Assembly (NCBI GenBank): GCA_016124955.1 | Contig: WGMR01000005.1 | Span: forward strand, 124,001 to 188,000 | Direction of reading: 5' to 3' | Source: Alphaproteobacteria bacterium | GTDB lineage: Bacteria; Pseudomonadota; Alphaproteobacteria; UBA9219; RFNS01 | Length of the DNA: 64,000 bases | Shown here: positions 52,361-61,095 of the stretch, piece after piece | How the letters are laid out: every line of letters starts with the position of its first letter | Position numbering within the stretch: the stretch's first letter is position 1 | The notes under the pieces: generated by a model | Told to the model about the DNA's origin: nothing | Database searches by the model: none | The model's input: the letters and a program-made list of their open reading frames with translations, nothing else | Position numbers and translations under genes: made by a program

Positions 52361-52759
52361 TCATGAGCCAAGGTTTTTTATCTTACCAGTACCTTTAAGT
52401 GTAATCGCTATATTGCGCGTGAGTTTCATGAACGGATAGGCCAGCGTTGCAAGCGGCCCGAATTGAAACAGGCCGTTGTTGACCTTGTTAAATATTCCCG
52501 TGTCTGCACCAAGTTTTGCCATAAGCAACAAGGCATCTCTGCCGTGGTGTAGTTTATCGCGGTATTTAATCACCATGCCTTCGTCCAAATCCAGACCGGC
52601 GGCGTTGATTTCCTGCATGATAGGATGCTGCTTCTCTGTTCGTGCGTCCACGACGTGTAATTCACCAACCGATTGCCTGACTTTGTAAAACGTGGCTCCA
52701 ATGGTGCAGATGGGGCACTCGCCATCATATACGAACCAAATGTCGTCGGCTTTATTCAT
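52361..52759 (-). CDS. DCC-family thiol-disulfide oxidoreductase-like protein (DUF393)
   Basis: 132 residues. IWFVYDGECPICTIGATFY carries the DGxCxxC signature of the DCC family, followed by HVVDARTE and a C-terminal hydrophobic patch. The family is thioredoxin-like, substrates unknown. It appears intact. In many proteobacteria DCC proteins are next to saccharopine-dehydrogenase-like and DUF4166 genes; remnants of both lie immediately to the right here. Confidence 0.82.
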   Translation of the reverse strand: MNKADDIWFVYDGECPICTIGATFYKVRQSVGELHVVDARTEKQHPIMQEINAAGLDLDEGMVIKYRDKLHHGRDALLLMAKLGADTGIFNKVNNGLFQFGPLATLAYPFMKLTRNIAITLKGTGKIKNLGS

Positions 52760-52919
52760 AAGCCAGTTTCGCCTTGTTTGCTGTTCGGGTATAAGCTGAC
52801 GATGGTTTTGAGGAATATGTCAATGGGTTCCCCTGAAGGTTTACGCATACTCAACCCTCAAATCACTGCGTTTTGGCAGCTGCATCGATGTTCCAGGTCT
52901 TGCCTTTCTTTTATCACTG

Positions 52920-53273
52920 ATGAGCAGGGCGGTTCGGGCCGGGCTGGTCAGGGATTGGGATTTCCTATCGAGTTTGATCGTTCCTTTTATGAACGCCGTC
53001 AGATTTCTTGGTAGCCCGCATAGCGGTTTTTTCGTGCGCTGCGCGGGACAAGAAGATGGCAAGCCCACACAAAGGCTATTTGAAATTATTGCGCGGGACG
53101 GCAGCGGTCTAGAAATTCCGGTTACGCCCGTTGTCATACTGATCAAGCGAATACTCGCCGGGGAGAATTTTCCGGCTGGTGCTTACCCCTGCATGGGCCT
53201 TATATCGCTTGACGAATTCAAACGGGAATTGACCCCGTTTCCTATCTCTCTCACATGGAGAACAGTTGAATGA
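52920..53273 (+). pseudogene. Saccharopine-dehydrogenase-like oxidoreductase, C-terminal fragment
   Basis: The 117-residue frame has VRAGLVRDWDFLSSLIVPF, RLFEIIARDGSGLEIPVTPVVIL and AGAYPCMGLISLDEF, which match the C-terminal end of the saccharopine-dehydrogenase-like proteins found beside DUF4166 genes. The NAD-binding N terminus is missing. I read it as a truncated gene. Confidence 0.6.
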
Positions 53274-53470
53274 GCGACGTTCTATTGCGGGATATATTGG
53301 GGGCAAAGTTTGATGCCATGCCACCGCTGGTGAAGGAGATGCATAGCCTTGATCGTACCAAGAACGTGCGCGGCACGGCCAAGGTCGTGGGCGGCAAAAA
53401 CCCGCTTTCTCGGTTGGTGCATTTCATGGCGCGACTGCCGAAGCCTAGGGGGTCAACCTCTTATCAATGA
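53270..53470 (+). pseudogene. DUF4166 protein, N-terminal fragment
   Basis: 66 residues: MSDVLLRDILGAKFDAMPPLVKEMHSLDRTKNVRGTAKVVGG matches the start of DUF4166 proteins (MS..FRR.LG..FD.LPP.VR.LH), then the frame ends abruptly. Its start overlaps the preceding stop (ATGA), the usual coupled arrangement, so truncation happened downstream. Confidence 0.6.
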
Positions 53471-53511
53471 TGTGAGTGCCTCGGCGTTAAAGGCCAGTAG
53501 CTCTCTGCCAT

Positions 53512-53898
53512 TCACTTCGGCGCGCCGAATAGCTTACCTTGGAAGCCGATAAAGGCGTCACGGATGATTTGCGGGGTTTTACCGAGTGCAGCTGTGGCAT
53601 CAGATACAGCATGGTATTTCAGTTCCAGCAGGCTGGCGAGCTTGTTCGCTCCAAGCTCGTCGATGCCGCGCTCAATATATTGCCCCAGAACAAAATCGAG
53701 AAATTCTTGCAACTTCGGATCGAACGGTGAAAGTGCCGCCGTCCTGCGTTCGGACACGCGCTCAAGGCGCGTGACGGTAGGCAAGGCATAGGCGATATAG
53801 GCCAAAACATCAAACAGGTCGCTTTTCTCGGCGTTGATCATTTTGGCGATTTCGCCGAGTTGCTCGCGTCCATAAAGCCGAACTCGAAGGCAAGACAT
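53512..53898 (-). pseudogene. Type I restriction enzyme HsdR, C-terminal fragment
   Basis: KSDLFDVLAYIAYALPTVTRLERV, LQEFLDFVLGQYIERGIDEL and LELKYHAVSDATAALGKTPQIIRDAFIGFQ match the C-terminal domain of EcoEI-type HsdR. Helicase and nuclease domains are absent. The first 15 residues of the frame are not homologous and derive from the junction with the next fragment. Confidence 0.72.
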
Positions 53899-54086
53899 AC
53901 ACCCGCATCATCGACAAAAAACATCAATGGTCGGTCTGGGCCGTGCCGAAGAAAAAGGATGGCACGCCTGACCGCGACAAGGCCATGACGGGCGACGATC
54001 TGGTGGAATATGTCAACGATACGCTGTTCCCCTACGACGTAGATAAAAACGGGCGTCCACAAACGGAAGTCTTCGGGTCGATCTAG
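53880..54086 (+). pseudogene. Type I restriction-modification fragment (probably HsdM)
   Basis: In the plus frame the peptide includes GKTYTRIIDKKHQWSVWAVP and MTGDDLVEYVNDTLFPY, the latter typical of the N-terminal part of type I methyltransferase subunits. Homology stops at about 54041. It abuts the HsdR fragment on the opposite strand, so the two must have been joined by deletion or inversion. Confidence 0.55.
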
Positions 54087-54317
54087 TGTCAGTAAAACCA
54101 CAATAAGCGTTATAACATTGACGATAACATCGAGTGACCGAGTAAAATATTTCTCGGTGACGAATACACCCAACACAATCAGCAGTAATCCGCTAGTGAA
54201 CCATACTTCGGAGTCCTTTGGCGCAGATACAAAGACTCGATCAATAACGAAGTATTTTAGGCTCAAAAGGCCAGCGCCAAAAAGCAGCAAGTAGGCGAGA
54301 TTCTTAAGCTTGGTCAT
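54040..54317 (-). pseudogene. Truncated membrane protein gene
   Basis: The N-terminal 90 or so residues of a 159-residue frame have three hydrophobic segments (LAYLLLFGAGLLSLKYFVI; LLLIVLGVFVTEKY; VIVNVITLIVVLLTL). The rest of the frame reads antisense through the restriction-modification fragment. It is a real gene start whose 3' part was replaced at about 54041. Family unknown. Confidence 0.5.
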
Positions 54318-54410
54318 TGTGAGATAACACGGTCAGGGGCTGAACGGAAAGTGATATCCCCTTCACCGATAGCGCGCTCATGTGATTTGTCCAGCGCGTT
54401 ATTCTACTGA

Positions 54411-54433
54411 AACATTAGCCCCCTAATGTTTTT
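54411..54433. terminator. Bidirectional hairpin terminator before tRNA-Thr
   Basis: AACATTAG-cccc-CTAATGTT, an 8-pair perfect stem followed on the plus strand by TTT. It lies 36 bases past the 3' end of tRNA-Thr (minus strand) and can serve both directions. Confidence 0.65.
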
Positions 54434-54468
54434 GCTCCGGTTCCCAAAGTATAACTCATTGAAAATAA

Positions 54469-54543
54469 TGGTGCTGCCGATAGGAATTGAACCTACGACC
54501 CCGTCCTTACCAAGGACGTGCTCTACCCCTGAGCTACGGCAGC
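54469..54543 (-). tRNA. tRNA-Thr (GGT)
   Basis: Complete cloverleaf on the minus strand: acceptor GCTGCCG/CGGCAGC, anticodon loop TTGGTAA (anticodon GGT) on a CGTCC/GGACG stem, T arm GGTTCAATTCC, discriminator A and encoded CCA. Confidence 0.93.
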
Positions 54544-54687
54544 CCCGTGTTGCAAGCCGATTTTTGCCACAGCCCCTCGCGTAAAGCAAATGCGGCGTAC
54601 GGGGCGCACGAAGCGCCGTAAAATCGGGCTTTTCCGGCGCAGGGATAGGCCATAAGGTGGTTCATCCCCATCAAGCAGCAGGGCCGC

Positions 54688-55680
54688 ATGCCAGCCGAAG
54701 CCGATAGCCTGACGATTACCGAAAAAGCATGGCCAACGCGCGGCACCTTCGCCCTTTCGCGCGGCACGCGCACCGAGGTGCGGACGTTGCAACTTGCCTT
54801 GTTGCGCGGTGGTGTGCGCGGCGTGGCCGAGGCGGTGCCTTACGCGCGTTATGGCGAAACGCCCGCGAACGTGCGCGAACAAATTAGCAAGGTGGAAGCG
54901 GATATCATGGGCGGCGCGGGCCGCGAAGATTTACCGCGGCTTCTGCCCCCCGGCGCGGCGCGCAATCTGTGCGATCTTGCGCTCTGGGATTGGGAAGCGA
55001 AAAGCAAACGTGCGCCCGTGTGGCGACTTGCCGGGTTGCCGCAACCGCAACCGGCGTTGACGGCCTTCACGCTTAGCCTCGCGGCGCCCGAAGCGATGGC
55101 GGCGGCGGCGCGGGAAGCGGCCGCCTACCCGTTGTTAAAACTTAAATTGGGAACGCCGGAAGATTTGCCGCGCCTTCGTGCGGTGCGGCAAGCGCGGGGG
55201 GATGCGCAAATTATCGTGGACGCGAACGAAGGCTGGTCGGCGGACGATCTGCGCGCGCTTGCGCCCGAACTTGCCGCCCGAGGGGTCGTGCTGTGCGAAC
55301 AGCCGCTGCCTGCGGCGAATGATGAGGCGCTGCGCGGGCTTGAACTTCCGTTCCCGCTTTGCGCCGATGAAAGCGTGCATACGGCCGAAGATTTGCCGCG
55401 CATGGCCGGGCTTTATCAGGCGGTCAATGTCAAGCTCGATAAGGCGGGCGGGCTGACGCCCGCGCTGCATATGGCCCGTGCCGCGCGGGAGCAGGGGTTC
55501 AGGGTTATGCTCGGTTGCATGGTTGCATCTTCGCTTGCCGTGGCGCCCGCCGCCTTGCTCGCGCCGCTGGCGGATTGGGTCGATCTCGATGGGCCATTGC
55601 TTTTGGCGGCAGACCACGCGCCCGCGCTTGTATATAAAGGGGCATGGCTGCAACCTGCCCCGGCAGGCCTGTGGGGCTAG
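54688..55680 (+). CDS. Dipeptide epimerase (L-Ala-D/L-Glu type), enolase superfamily
   Basis: 330 residues. KLKLG with the catalytic lysine, DANEGW, CEQPLP and CADES metal ligands, VKLDKAGG with the second lysine, and LGCM near the end are the muconate-lactonizing subgroup pattern of YcjG-like epimerases. They recycle murein peptides by converting L-Ala-D-Glu to L-Ala-L-Glu in the cytoplasm. It lies 144 bases from divergent tRNA-Thr. Confidence 0.88.
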   Translation: MPAEADSLTITEKAWPTRGTFALSRGTRTEVRTLQLALLRGGVRGVAEAVPYARYGETPANVREQISKVEADIMGGAGREDLPRLLPPGAARNLCDLALWDWEAKSKRAPVWRLAGLPQPQPALTAFTLSLAAPEAMAAAAREAAAYPLLKLKLGTPEDLPRLRAVRQARGDAQIIVDANEGWSADDLRALAPELAARGVVLCEQPLPAANDEALRGLELPFPLCADESVHTAEDLPRMAGLYQAVNVKLDKAGGLTPALHMARAAREQGFRVMLGCMVASSLAVAPAALLAPLADWVDLDGPLLLAADHAPALVYKGAWLQPAPAGLWG

Positions 55681-55722
55681 CCGGGCGGGCTTGTTCGCCC
55701 CCGGCAGGCGGGTTATAGACCT

Positions 55723-55890
55723 ATGATGGAAAGATTAACGATGCAGGACCGGCAAAAACCGGCGCCCAAGCAAGACCGCGCGGCCCGCCGCGCCGATGCG
55801 TTGCGCGACAATTTGCGCAAGCGTAAGGAACAACAGCGCAAGCGCGCTCCGCAAGCGCCGGGCGCAACGATTGTTAAGGAGCAGGAGTAA
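55723..55890 (+). CDS. Small basic helical protein upstream of dcd (55 residues)
   Basis: MMERLTMQDRQ is followed by an Ala/Arg/Lys-rich amphipathic helix (AARRADALRDNLRKRKEQQRKR) and an acidic tail VKEQE. Similar short basic proteins precede dcd or murA in other Alphaproteobacteria. It may start at any of the ATGs at 55723, 55726 or 55741. It lies 3 bases before dcd and AAGGAG within its end serves as the dcd ribosome site. Confidence 0.65.
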   Translation: MMERLTMQDRQKPAPKQDRAARRADALRDNLRKRKEQQRKRAPQAPGATIVKEQE

Positions 55891-55893
55891 GTC

Positions 55894-56448
55894 ATGTCGA
55901 TCATGCCCGACCACTGGATCCGCAAGATGGCGCAGGAAAAGGAAATGATCGCGCCCTTCGTCGAGCGGCAAAAGCGCGACGGTGCGATTTCTTTCGGGCT
56001 TTCATCCTACGGCTATGACGCGCGGGTGGCGGACGATTTCCGCATCTTCACCAATATCGATAGCGCGATCGTGGACCCCAAGAATTTCACCGATAAAAGC
56101 TTCGTGAACCGCACGGCGGATGTTTGCGTGATTCCGCCCAATTCCTTCGCGCTGGCGCGCACGGTGGAATATTTCAAGATACCGCGCGATATTCTTGTGA
56201 TCTGCCTCGGTAAATCCACCTATGCGCGTTGCGGCCTTATCGTGAACGTCACGCCGCTGGAGCCGGAATGGGAAGGCCATGTGACGCTGGAAATATCCAA
56301 CACGACGCCGCTTCCCGCACGCGTCTATGCCAACGAAGGCGTGTGCCAGTTCCTGTTCTTGAAAGGCGAAGGCGCGCCCGAAATTTCCTATGCCGACCGC
56401 GGCGGCAAATATATGGGCCAGACGGGCGTGACCCTGCCGAAGCTATGA
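55894..56448 (+). CDS. dcd: dCTP deaminase
   Basis: 184 residues. [73 protein letters not shown] and the C-terminal GKYMGQTGV are diagnostic. It makes dUTP for dTMP synthesis. Overlaps murA by 4 bases. Confidence 0.96.
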   Translation: MSIMPDHWIRKMAQEKEMIAPFVERQKRDGAISFGLSSYGYDARVADDFRIFTNIDSAIVDPKNFTDKSFVNRTADVCVIPPNSFALARTVEYFKIPRDILVICLGKSTYARCGLIVNVTPLEPEWEGHVTLEISNTTPLPARVYANEGVCQFLFLKGEGAPEISYADRGGKYMGQTGVTLPKL

Positions 56449-57737
56449 GCATGGACCGCATACGCATCGTCGGCGGGAAGCCGCTGAAGGGGGCCGTCAA
56501 GGTCGGCGGCGCAAAGAACGCCGCGCTGCCGCTGATGGCCGCTTCGCTGCTGACGGACGAGGTGTTGACGCTTTCCAACCTGCCGCATCTTGCCGATATC
56601 ACCACCATGGCCAACCTGCTCAGCCATCACGGCGTGGGCATTAACCTGAACGGCGACGATGCGGGCGACGGGCATGTCGGCCGCGTTATCGAATTGCACG
56701 GCAAGAATATCACCGACACCACGGCGCCTTACGATCTTGTGCGCAAGATGCGCGCTTCCGTGCTTGTGCTCGGCCCACTGGTCGCGCGGCACGGCGAGGC
56801 GCATGTTTCGCTGCCCGGGGGCTGCGCGATCGGCACGCGGCCGATCGATCTGCACATTCAGGGTCTGAGACAGCTGGGCGCGGAAATCGAATTGACGGAA
56901 GGTTATGTCCACGCCCATGCGCCCGGCGGGCTGCGCGGCGCGGAAATCGTGTTTCCTACCGTGACCGTGACAGGCACCGAAAATCTTTTGATGGCCGCTT
57001 CGGTGGCCAAGGGCACGACCCGGTTGATCAACGCCGCGCGCGAGCCCGAAATTACGGATCTTGCAAAATGTCTGATCGCGATGGGTGCGAAAATCGAAGG
57101 CGTCGGAACGGGTACGCTGATTGTCGAAGGCGTGGACCGGCTGCATGCGGCGCGGCACGATATTATCCCCGACCGGATCGAGGCGGGCACATTGATCATG
57201 GCTGCCGCCGCGACGAACGGCGAGCTGGATGTTGAAGGCGCGCAGATTGAGCATCTGAAGGCTGTCGTGCGCTGGCTTGATGGCGTTGGCGTTTCTGTTG
57301 CGCCTTCGGCGCGCGGTGTGCTTGTGAAGCGCAAGAACGGTGCGTTGCGCGGCGTCGATCTGACAACCGAGCCTTTCCCCGGATTCCCGACCGACCTGCA
57401 AGCGCAATCCATGGCGCTGATGACGGGGGCGGAAGGCGCCGCCGCGATTACCGAAACCATTTTCGAAAACCGCTTCATGCATGTGCCGGAACTGACGCGC
57501 ATGGGCGCCGATATCACGGTTCATAACGCGACGGCGATGGTGCGCGGGGTCAAGGCGTTGAAGGGCGCGCCGGTGATGGCGACGGATTTGCGCGCTTCGG
57601 TTTCACTTGTGGTTGCAGGGCTTGCGGCGCGGGGCGAAACGGTCCTGAGCCGCATCTATCACCTTGATCGCGGTTATGAGCGGCTTGAAGAAAAGTTGGC
57701 GCGTTGCGGCGCCGAGATTGAGCGTATCCGGGGATGA
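56445..57737 (+). CDS. murA: UDP-N-acetylglucosamine 1-carboxyvinyltransferase
   Basis: 430 residues. [63 protein letters not shown] (with the catalytic-loop position read as GCAIG, containing Cys) and the [20 protein letters not shown] segment are MurA. It begins peptidoglycan precursor synthesis. Start fixed by the ATGA overlap with dcd. Confidence 0.96.
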   Translation: MSMDRIRIVGGKPLKGAVKVGGAKNAALPLMAASLLTDEVLTLSNLPHLADITTMANLLSHHGVGINLNGDDAGDGHVGRVIELHGKNITDTTAPYDLVRKMRASVLVLGPLVARHGEAHVSLPGGCAIGTRPIDLHIQGLRQLGAEIELTEGYVHAHAPGGLRGAEIVFPTVTVTGTENLLMAASVAKGTTRLINAAREPEITDLAKCLIAMGAKIEGVGTGTLIVEGVDRLHAARHDIIPDRIEAGTLIMAAAATNGELDVEGAQIEHLKAVVRWLDGVGVSVAPSARGVLVKRKNGALRGVDLTTEPFPGFPTDLQAQSMALMTGAEGAAAITETIFENRFMHVPELTRMGADITVHNATAMVRGVKALKGAPVMATDLRASVSLVVAGLAARGETVLSRIYHLDRGYERLEEKLARCGAEIERIRG

Positions 57738-58201
57738 CGGAGGCGGGCATGACCGAACAATTCAAGCCGCTGCGGCTGCAGGGCGGCGATGCCGAGGATA
57801 TTCAGGTGATTGCCGCGATCTTGCAGGATGCGATTGTATCCACGGGCGATATAAGCTTCGATGCTGCGGGAAAGAAATTTCTGATGGCCGCCAGCCGCTT
57901 TTGCTGGGAGCGCGCGCAGGGCGACGGCGCTGCCGCATGTGAACGCATCAATTGCGCGGTGCATGTCGAAGGCGTGCGCGCAGTCAAAACATTGCAGATC
58001 GATATGAATGACCGCAGCAAGATGCTGGATCTGCTTACGATCATGGCCGAACCCGGCGCGCTTGTGCTGGTGTTTGCGGGCGGCCCGCGGCTGAAGCTCG
58101 ATATCGAAGGGCTTGCCGTGCGGCTCGAGGATTTCGGACAGCCCTGGCCCGTTAATCGCGCGCCGTGCCACGAACAACAAAGTAGCGCGGAGCAAGACTG
58201 A
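57734..58201 (+). CDS. DUF2948 family protein
   Basis: 155 residues. [47 protein letters not shown] and the C-terminal [20 protein letters not shown] match DUF2948, which is adjacent to murA in many Alphaproteobacteria. No function known. It overlaps murA (ATGA) and the next gene (TGATG). hisD, common here in related genomes, is missing. Confidence 0.82.
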   Translation: MTEAGMTEQFKPLRLQGGDAEDIQVIAAILQDAIVSTGDISFDAAGKKFLMAASRFCWERAQGDGAAACERINCAVHVEGVRAVKTLQIDMNDRSKMLDLLTIMAEPGALVLVFAGGPRLKLDIEGLAVRLEDFGQPWPVNRAPCHEQQSSAEQD

Positions 58202-58704
58202 TGCAGGGCAACCGCCGGCTGAGCAGCGTGACGATCGAAGATGCGCTTAACGTCAAACGCAACGTGACGGTGGAACAGGAAATTACCACGGCGGTTTCCG
58301 ACCTTATTGCCGGAAATGTCTTTGACCCTGTTGCTATTTCCGAAGACGGGCCGTACGCGCTTGCGATCCGCGTCGCGAAAGGCACCCTGTACTTCGATAT
58401 CTCGGACGAGGAAAACAGGGATTTGGGCACGGTCGAGCTGCCGCTCCAGCCGCTCAGCAAGATTATCCGTGATTATTTCATGATCTGCGAAAGCCATATG
58501 GCGGCGGGTATCGACAATCACGGCAAGCAGCTGGAAACGCTGGATATGGCGCGCCGCGGCATCCACAACGAAGGCAGCGTGGAGCTGGCCAACCTGCTGC
58601 ACGGCAAGATCAGCATAGATTTCCAGACCGCCCGCCGCCTCTTCACGCTGGTCAGCGCCTTGCATATAGGCCAGCGGGGCGAGGCGTTGATGGGGGGAGC
58701 TTGA
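58201..58704 (+). CDS. UPF0262 family protein
   Basis: 167 residues. RRLSSVTIEDALNVKRNVTVEQEI, IRDYFMICESHM, ETLDMARRGIHNEG and FQTARRLFTLVSALHIG are the full UPF0262 pattern. Conserved position between DUF2948 and infA. Function unknown. A divergent relative lies at 153-629. Confidence 0.85.
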   Translation: MQGNRRLSSVTIEDALNVKRNVTVEQEITTAVSDLIAGNVFDPVAISEDGPYALAIRVAKGTLYFDISDEENRDLGTVELPLQPLSKIIRDYFMICESHMAAGIDNHGKQLETLDMARRGIHNEGSVELANLLHGKISIDFQTARRLFTLVSALHIGQRGEALMGGA

Positions 58705-58785
58705 CGGAAAGCCCGGAAAGGGGCATTTTCCCGCGCCTGTAGGGGTTTCGGCCACGGGCCGCCCCGCATCTGCTCATGAGGGACA

Positions 58786-59004
58786 ATGCCGAAAGAAGAC
58801 CTGATCGAATTTGCCGGCACGGTAAGTGAAATTCTGCCCAACGCGATGTTTCGCGTAAAGCTGGAAAACGGGCATGAAGTGCTGGCGCACACGTCGGGCA
58901 AGATGCGGAAAAACCGCATTCGCGTTCTGGCGGGCGATAAGGTCAATGTCGAAATGACCCCGTACGATCTGAGCAAGGGCCGGATAACTTTCCGGCACAA
59001 GTAA
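58786..59004 (+). CDS. infA: Translation initiation factor IF-1
   Basis: 72 residues, canonical size. [53 protein letters not shown] is the S1-like OB fold of IF-1, which occupies the A site during initiation. AGGGA precedes the ATG. Confidence 0.97.
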   Translation: MPKEDLIEFAGTVSEILPNAMFRVKLENGHEVLAHTSGKMRKNRIRVLAGDKVNVEMTPYDLSKGRITFRHK

Positions 59005-59024
59005 GCAACCGAAAGGGGGCAAGC

Positions 59025-59612
59025 ATGGCCGCCCCGCAGCCCGCGCAGCTCGTTCTCGCGTCCGCTTCGCCGCGGCGGGTCGATTTGCTGCATCTTATAG
59101 GTATCGTGCCCGCGCTGGTTGAAGCCGCCGATATCGACGAAACTCCACACAAAAAAGAACTGCCGCACAATCTGGCGCAGCGCCTTGCCGTGAGCAAATG
59201 CCAGCGCGTGGCAGCGAAGCATGACGGAAAATTCGTGCTTGCCGCCGATACGGTCGTTTCCTGCGGGCGGCGCATATTGCCCAAAGCCGAAACGGATGCC
59301 GAAGTTGCCGATTGTCTGAAGCTGCTTTCCGGCCGCCGCCACCATGTTTGTACCGGGGTCGCGCTGATTACGCCTTCGGGCAAGCTGCATAAGCGTGCGG
59401 TCGATACGGTCGTGAAGTTCAAACGCCTTACGGATGCCGAAATTGCCGCCTATGTGAAGACGGGCGAAGGCAAGGGCAAGGCGGGCGGCTATGGCATTCA
59501 GGGACGGGCGGCGGGCTTCACGGCCTTTATCGAAGGATCGCATTCCAACATTGTCGGCCTGCCGCTTTTCGAAGTGCAACAATTGTTACAAGGCACGGGG
59601 TTCTGGCCATGA
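59025..59612 (+). CDS. Maf-like nucleotide pyrophosphatase
   Basis: 195 residues. LVLASASPRRVDLLHLIGI, AADTVVSCGRRILPKAE and the C-terminal GSHSNIVGLPLFEVQQLL are Maf motifs. The family hydrolyses non-canonical or dTTP/UTP-type nucleotides. Stop overlaps the RNase gene (ATGA). Confidence 0.92.
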   Translation: MAAPQPAQLVLASASPRRVDLLHLIGIVPALVEAADIDETPHKKELPHNLAQRLAVSKCQRVAAKHDGKFVLAADTVVSCGRRILPKAETDAEVADCLKLLSGRRHHVCTGVALITPSGKLHKRAVDTVVKFKRLTDAEIAAYVKTGEGKGKAGGYGIQGRAAGFTAFIEGSHSNIVGLPLFEVQQLLQGTGFWP

Positions 59613-60697
59613 AGGGTAAGGTTGTCATCGCAACCGATATGGATGGTCGCGAGCTCGCGCTCGTGTTCAACGATGGCGTCGTGAGCGATGTATTTGCCGC
59701 GAACCCGCGCCGGGCCGATCTTTCCGGCATGGTGGTGCAGGCCAAGGTGACGCGTATGTTGCCGGGGCAAAAAGCCGCGATCGTTTCGTGGCGCGGCGAA
59801 GCGGGCAAGGAAAGCGGCTATGCTTCGCCGTTGCAGGGCAAGCGCGGCGGGGAAAGCCTGTTGCTGCAAATCAAGGCCAACGCGCGCGGCGCAAAACTGC
59901 CTTCCCTGAATGCCGATATTGCTTTGCCCGGCCGTTTCCTGATCCATCTTCCGCTTGGCAGGGGCGTGCATTTTTCCAAGCGCATGTCTGAAAGCATTGC
60001 CGCACGGCTCAAGCAACAACTGGGCGATCTGCCAAGGCCCGGCGGCTGGGTTGTGCGGCAAGCCGCCGGCGCAGCAAGTGCCGAACAGCTGGCCCACGAA
60101 GCCGCCTATCTTGCCGGCGTATGGAAAGATAAGGCCGAAGGCGCTATCGCCATCAGGCCCAACAACACGGTTCAGCATGCGATCGTGGAACATGCGGACT
60201 GCGAAAAAATTATCGTTCCCAACAAGGCGGCGCACAAAAAGCTTTGCGCGTGGCTCGAAGCGGCGGCGCCCGATTTGCTTGGGCACGCGGAAGCGGACAA
60301 GCCCCCGGCTTCGATTGATCTCGATGCCCTGATGGCGGGGCTGCTGGGTGCCGAAGTTCCGCTCGCGGGCGGCGGCACGCTTATCATTCAGGAAACTGCC
60401 GCGCTGACGGTGGTGGATGTGAACGCGGCGGACCGCAACAACTACCTGCAGGTAAATCTATGTGCAGCGGAGGAAGTCGCGCGGCAGATCAGGCTGCGTA
60501 ACCTTGGCGGCATGATTGTTGTGGATTTTATCCGCCTTCCCAAGCAGGCGGAGCGTGATAAGGTTTTGCAGAAACTGCGTACTGCGGTCGCGGGCGATTC
60601 CGCAGGCGTGGAAATATTCGGCTACAGCCGCATGGGCCTTGTGGAAATGACGCGGGTCAGGCGCGGCCAGCCTTTAAGCGAAGTGATGGGGGGCTAA
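59609..60697 (+). CDS. Compact RNase E/G-family endoribonuclease
   Basis: 362 residues, much shorter than RNase E and shorter than E. coli RNase G (about 490). The catalytic core is clear: LTVVDVNAADRNNYLQVNLCAAEEVARQIRLRNLGGMIVVDFI has both metal-binding Asp positions (DVN and VDFI). The N-terminal S1-like part is reduced. No zinc-link CPxCxG and no C-terminal degradosome scaffold. Alphaproteobacterial genomes often keep such a minimal homolog between maf and yacG. Confidence 0.83.
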   Translation: MKGKVVIATDMDGRELALVFNDGVVSDVFAANPRRADLSGMVVQAKVTRMLPGQKAAIVSWRGEAGKESGYASPLQGKRGGESLLLQIKANARGAKLPSLNADIALPGRFLIHLPLGRGVHFSKRMSESIAARLKQQLGDLPRPGGWVVRQAAGAASAEQLAHEAAYLAGVWKDKAEGAIAIRPNNTVQHAIVEHADCEKIIVPNKAAHKKLCAWLEAAAPDLLGHAEADKPPASIDLDALMAGLLGAEVPLAGGGTLIIQETAALTVVDVNAADRNNYLQVNLCAAEEVARQIRLRNLGGMIVVDFIRLPKQAERDKVLQKLRTAVAGDSAGVEIFGYSRMGLVEMTRVRRGQPLSEVMGG

Positions 60698-60910
60698 ATG
60701 GACGGGGACAAGGCAAGGCGGTATCACCCCGGCGCGCCATGCCCGATTTGCGGCAAACCGGCGGCCGAGGGCAAATTCCAGCCTTTTTGTTCGGGCCGCT
60801 GCGCGCAAATCGACCTCGGGCGGTGGCTGGGGGAAAAATACCGTGTGCCGACGGACGAATTGCCAACGGACGGTGCTTCGCAGGAAGCCGATTTAGACAA
60901 GGATAGCTAG
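60698..60910 (+). CDS. yacG: DNA gyrase inhibitor YacG-like zinc protein (DUF329)
   Basis: 70 residues. CPICGKPA...FCSGRCAQIDLGRWLGEKYRVP has the four-Cys zinc site and the DLGRWL signature. YacG binds GyrB and blocks DNA binding in E. coli. It begins where the RNase gene ends. Confidence 0.9.
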   Translation: MDGDKARRYHPGAPCPICGKPAAEGKFQPFCSGRCAQIDLGRWLGEKYRVPTDELPTDGASQEADLDKDS

Positions 60911-60997
60911 GATTATGGCCGGTCATGCCGGTCGCTGGACAAGCGGGCGCGAGTTTTCTATAAGCGGTGGCCTTGTCTGTTAAGGTTTTTCCAGTAT

Positions 60998-61073
60998 GCC
61001 TGGGTAGCTCAGTTGGTAGAGCAGGGGACTGAAAATCCCCGTGTCGGCGGTTCAAATCCGTCCCCAGGCACCA
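60998..61073 (+). tRNA. tRNA-Phe (GAA)
   Basis: Complete cloverleaf: acceptor GCCTGGG/CCCAGGC, D arm GCTCAGTTGGTAGAGC, anticodon loop CTGAAAA (anticodon GAA) on GGGGA/TCCCC, T arm GGTTCAAATCC, discriminator A, encoded CCA. Confidence 0.94.
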
Positions 61074-61095
61074 TTTGCCGAACAGGCTATCGAGC

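Noticed and set aside
53838-54317. Single 159-residue membrane protein
   Set aside because: The last third reads antisense through a restriction-modification fragment, so the frame is a chimera; only the N-terminal part is listed.
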